Assembly (NCBI GenBank): GCA_028709135.1
Contig: JAQVXN010000098.1
Coordinates: forward strand, 1-6,980
DNA from: Bacteroidaceae bacterium
GTDB lineage: Bacteria; Bacteroidota; Bacteroidia; Bacteroidales; Bacteroidaceae
DNA: 6,980 nt
Reading direction: 5' to 3'
Of the stretch, positions 6,492 through 6,980 are shown in pieces. A program made the position numbers and the translations under genes. A model generated the notes under the pieces. The model was not told the origin of the DNA and did no database searches. It saw only the letters and a list, made by a program, of their open reading frames with translations. Each line of letters opens with the position of its first letter. Within the stretch, counting starts at the first letter, position 1.

Positions 6492-6980
6492 TTATTTTTG
6501 TTTTGGTTGTTTCTTTAATTCTTTTTTTAATTCTTGCAGTTCCGTTTTCATGTCTTCCAATTCACGTGACATTTGAGGAAGGTTATGGAATACGGCATTG
6601 CAACGTGCAAAGCGGCGTGCGTCCATAGCGGGGGAACCTAATAGAGTGGTGTTACCTTTTGGAATGCTTCTGCCTATGCCGGCTTGTGCTCCACTTAGTG
6701 TGCGATCGCCTATCACGGCGTGGCCGATGATGCCTACTTGGCCGCCGAACATACACCAACTGCCAATTTTTGTGGAACCTGCAACGCCAACTTGAGCACT
6801 CATAACGGTGTTTTCTCCCACGATTACATTGTGGGCTATTTGCACCAGATTATCTAGTTTTACACCTTTCTTAACTATGGTGGAACCCATTGTAGAGCGG
6901 TCTACACAAGTGTTTGCACCGATTTCAACATCGTCTTCTATCGTTGCAATACCTATTTGCGGAATCTTCTCATAACCGTT
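6492..6980 (-). CDS. lpxD: UDP-3-O-(3-hydroxyacyl)glucosamine N-acyltransferase LpxD, C-terminal part (5' end outside window)
   Basis: LpxD adds a (3R)-hydroxyacyl chain to the 2-amino group of the LpxC product, the third lipid A step. An ATG at 6888-6890 gives a 132-residue reading, but the frame stays open to the window edge and adds NGYEKIPQIGIATIEDDVEI... with family sequence, so that ATG is internal and the gene is cut by the window. The 162 residues seen are hexapeptide repeats with DNLVQIAHNV, whose His (residue 50 of the fragment) matches the catalytic His of E. coli LpxD, and IIGHAVIGD with the second conserved His. These are followed by the GSPAMDARRFAR exit and a charged helix, SRELEDMKTELQELKKELKKQPKQK in three short blocks, with heptad spacing of Met/Leu and a Lys-rich end. 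The N-terminal uridine-binding domain is not in view. It is the first visible gene of the lpx run. Confidence 0.95.
   Translation of the reverse strand, partial: NGYEKIPQIGIATIEDDVEIGANTCVDRSTMGSTIVKKGVKLDNLVQIAHNVIVGENTVMSAQVGVAGSTKIGSWCMFGGQVGIIGHAVIGDRTLSGAQAGIGRSIPKGNTTLLGSPAMDARRFARCNAVFHNLPQMSRELEDMKTELQELKKELKKQPKQK

Noticed and set aside
6492..6890. A short complete 132-residue gene starting at the ATG at 6890
   Set aside because: Thirty more in-frame codons with LpxD family sequence run to the window edge; it is a truncated lpxD.

Overview
The window looks like ordinary chromosome from a Gram-negative bacterium of the Bacteroidota, most likely order Bacteroidales. Two observations support this. 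LpxC and FabZ are fused into one 463-residue protein, an arrangement typical of that phylum. The two best promoter candidates also match the Bacteroides-type -7 element TAnnTTTG rather than a sigma70 -10 box. The start sites lack strong Shine-Dalgarno sequences and lie in AT-rich leaders, which also fits. The species cannot be named from the sequence.

Layout. Left part, + strand: the 3' end of a Gfo/Idh/MocA-type oxidoreductase (entering from the left edge to 487), closed by a hairpin terminator; then a complete gene for an exported alpha/beta-hydrolase (656-1450) behind its own candidate promoter. A strong hairpin with T-tracts suited to both strands (about 1449-1492) separates it from the convergent gene on the right.

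Centre, - strand: fucO, an iron-dependent lactaldehyde/1,2-propanediol oxidoreductase (1508-2662), with its own candidate promoter in the 160-bp gap behind miaA.

Right part, - strand: a tightly packed gene run that reads from the right edge leftwards as lpxD (5' end cut off), lpxC-fabZ, lpxA, a pRiA4b ORF-3-like protein with a very acidic tail, and miaA. The gaps are 7, 23, 2 and 19 bp, so one transcript is likely; its promoter lies outside the window.

How the genes work together. LpxA, LpxC and LpxD carry out the first three committed steps of lipid A synthesis: 3-O-acylation of UDP-GlcNAc, deacetylation, and N-acylation. FabZ dehydrates (3R)-hydroxyacyl-ACP, the same pool that LpxA and LpxD draw on, so fusing it to LpxC ties fatty-acid elongation to lipid A supply. 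MiaA (tRNA A37 prenylation) and the unknown acidic protein share the transcript without an obvious biochemical link. The oxidoreductase, hydrolase and FucO appear to be independent metabolic genes. I found no RNA genes, CRISPR array, insertion sequence or prophage, and no new system; the acidic-tailed protein is the least understood item.
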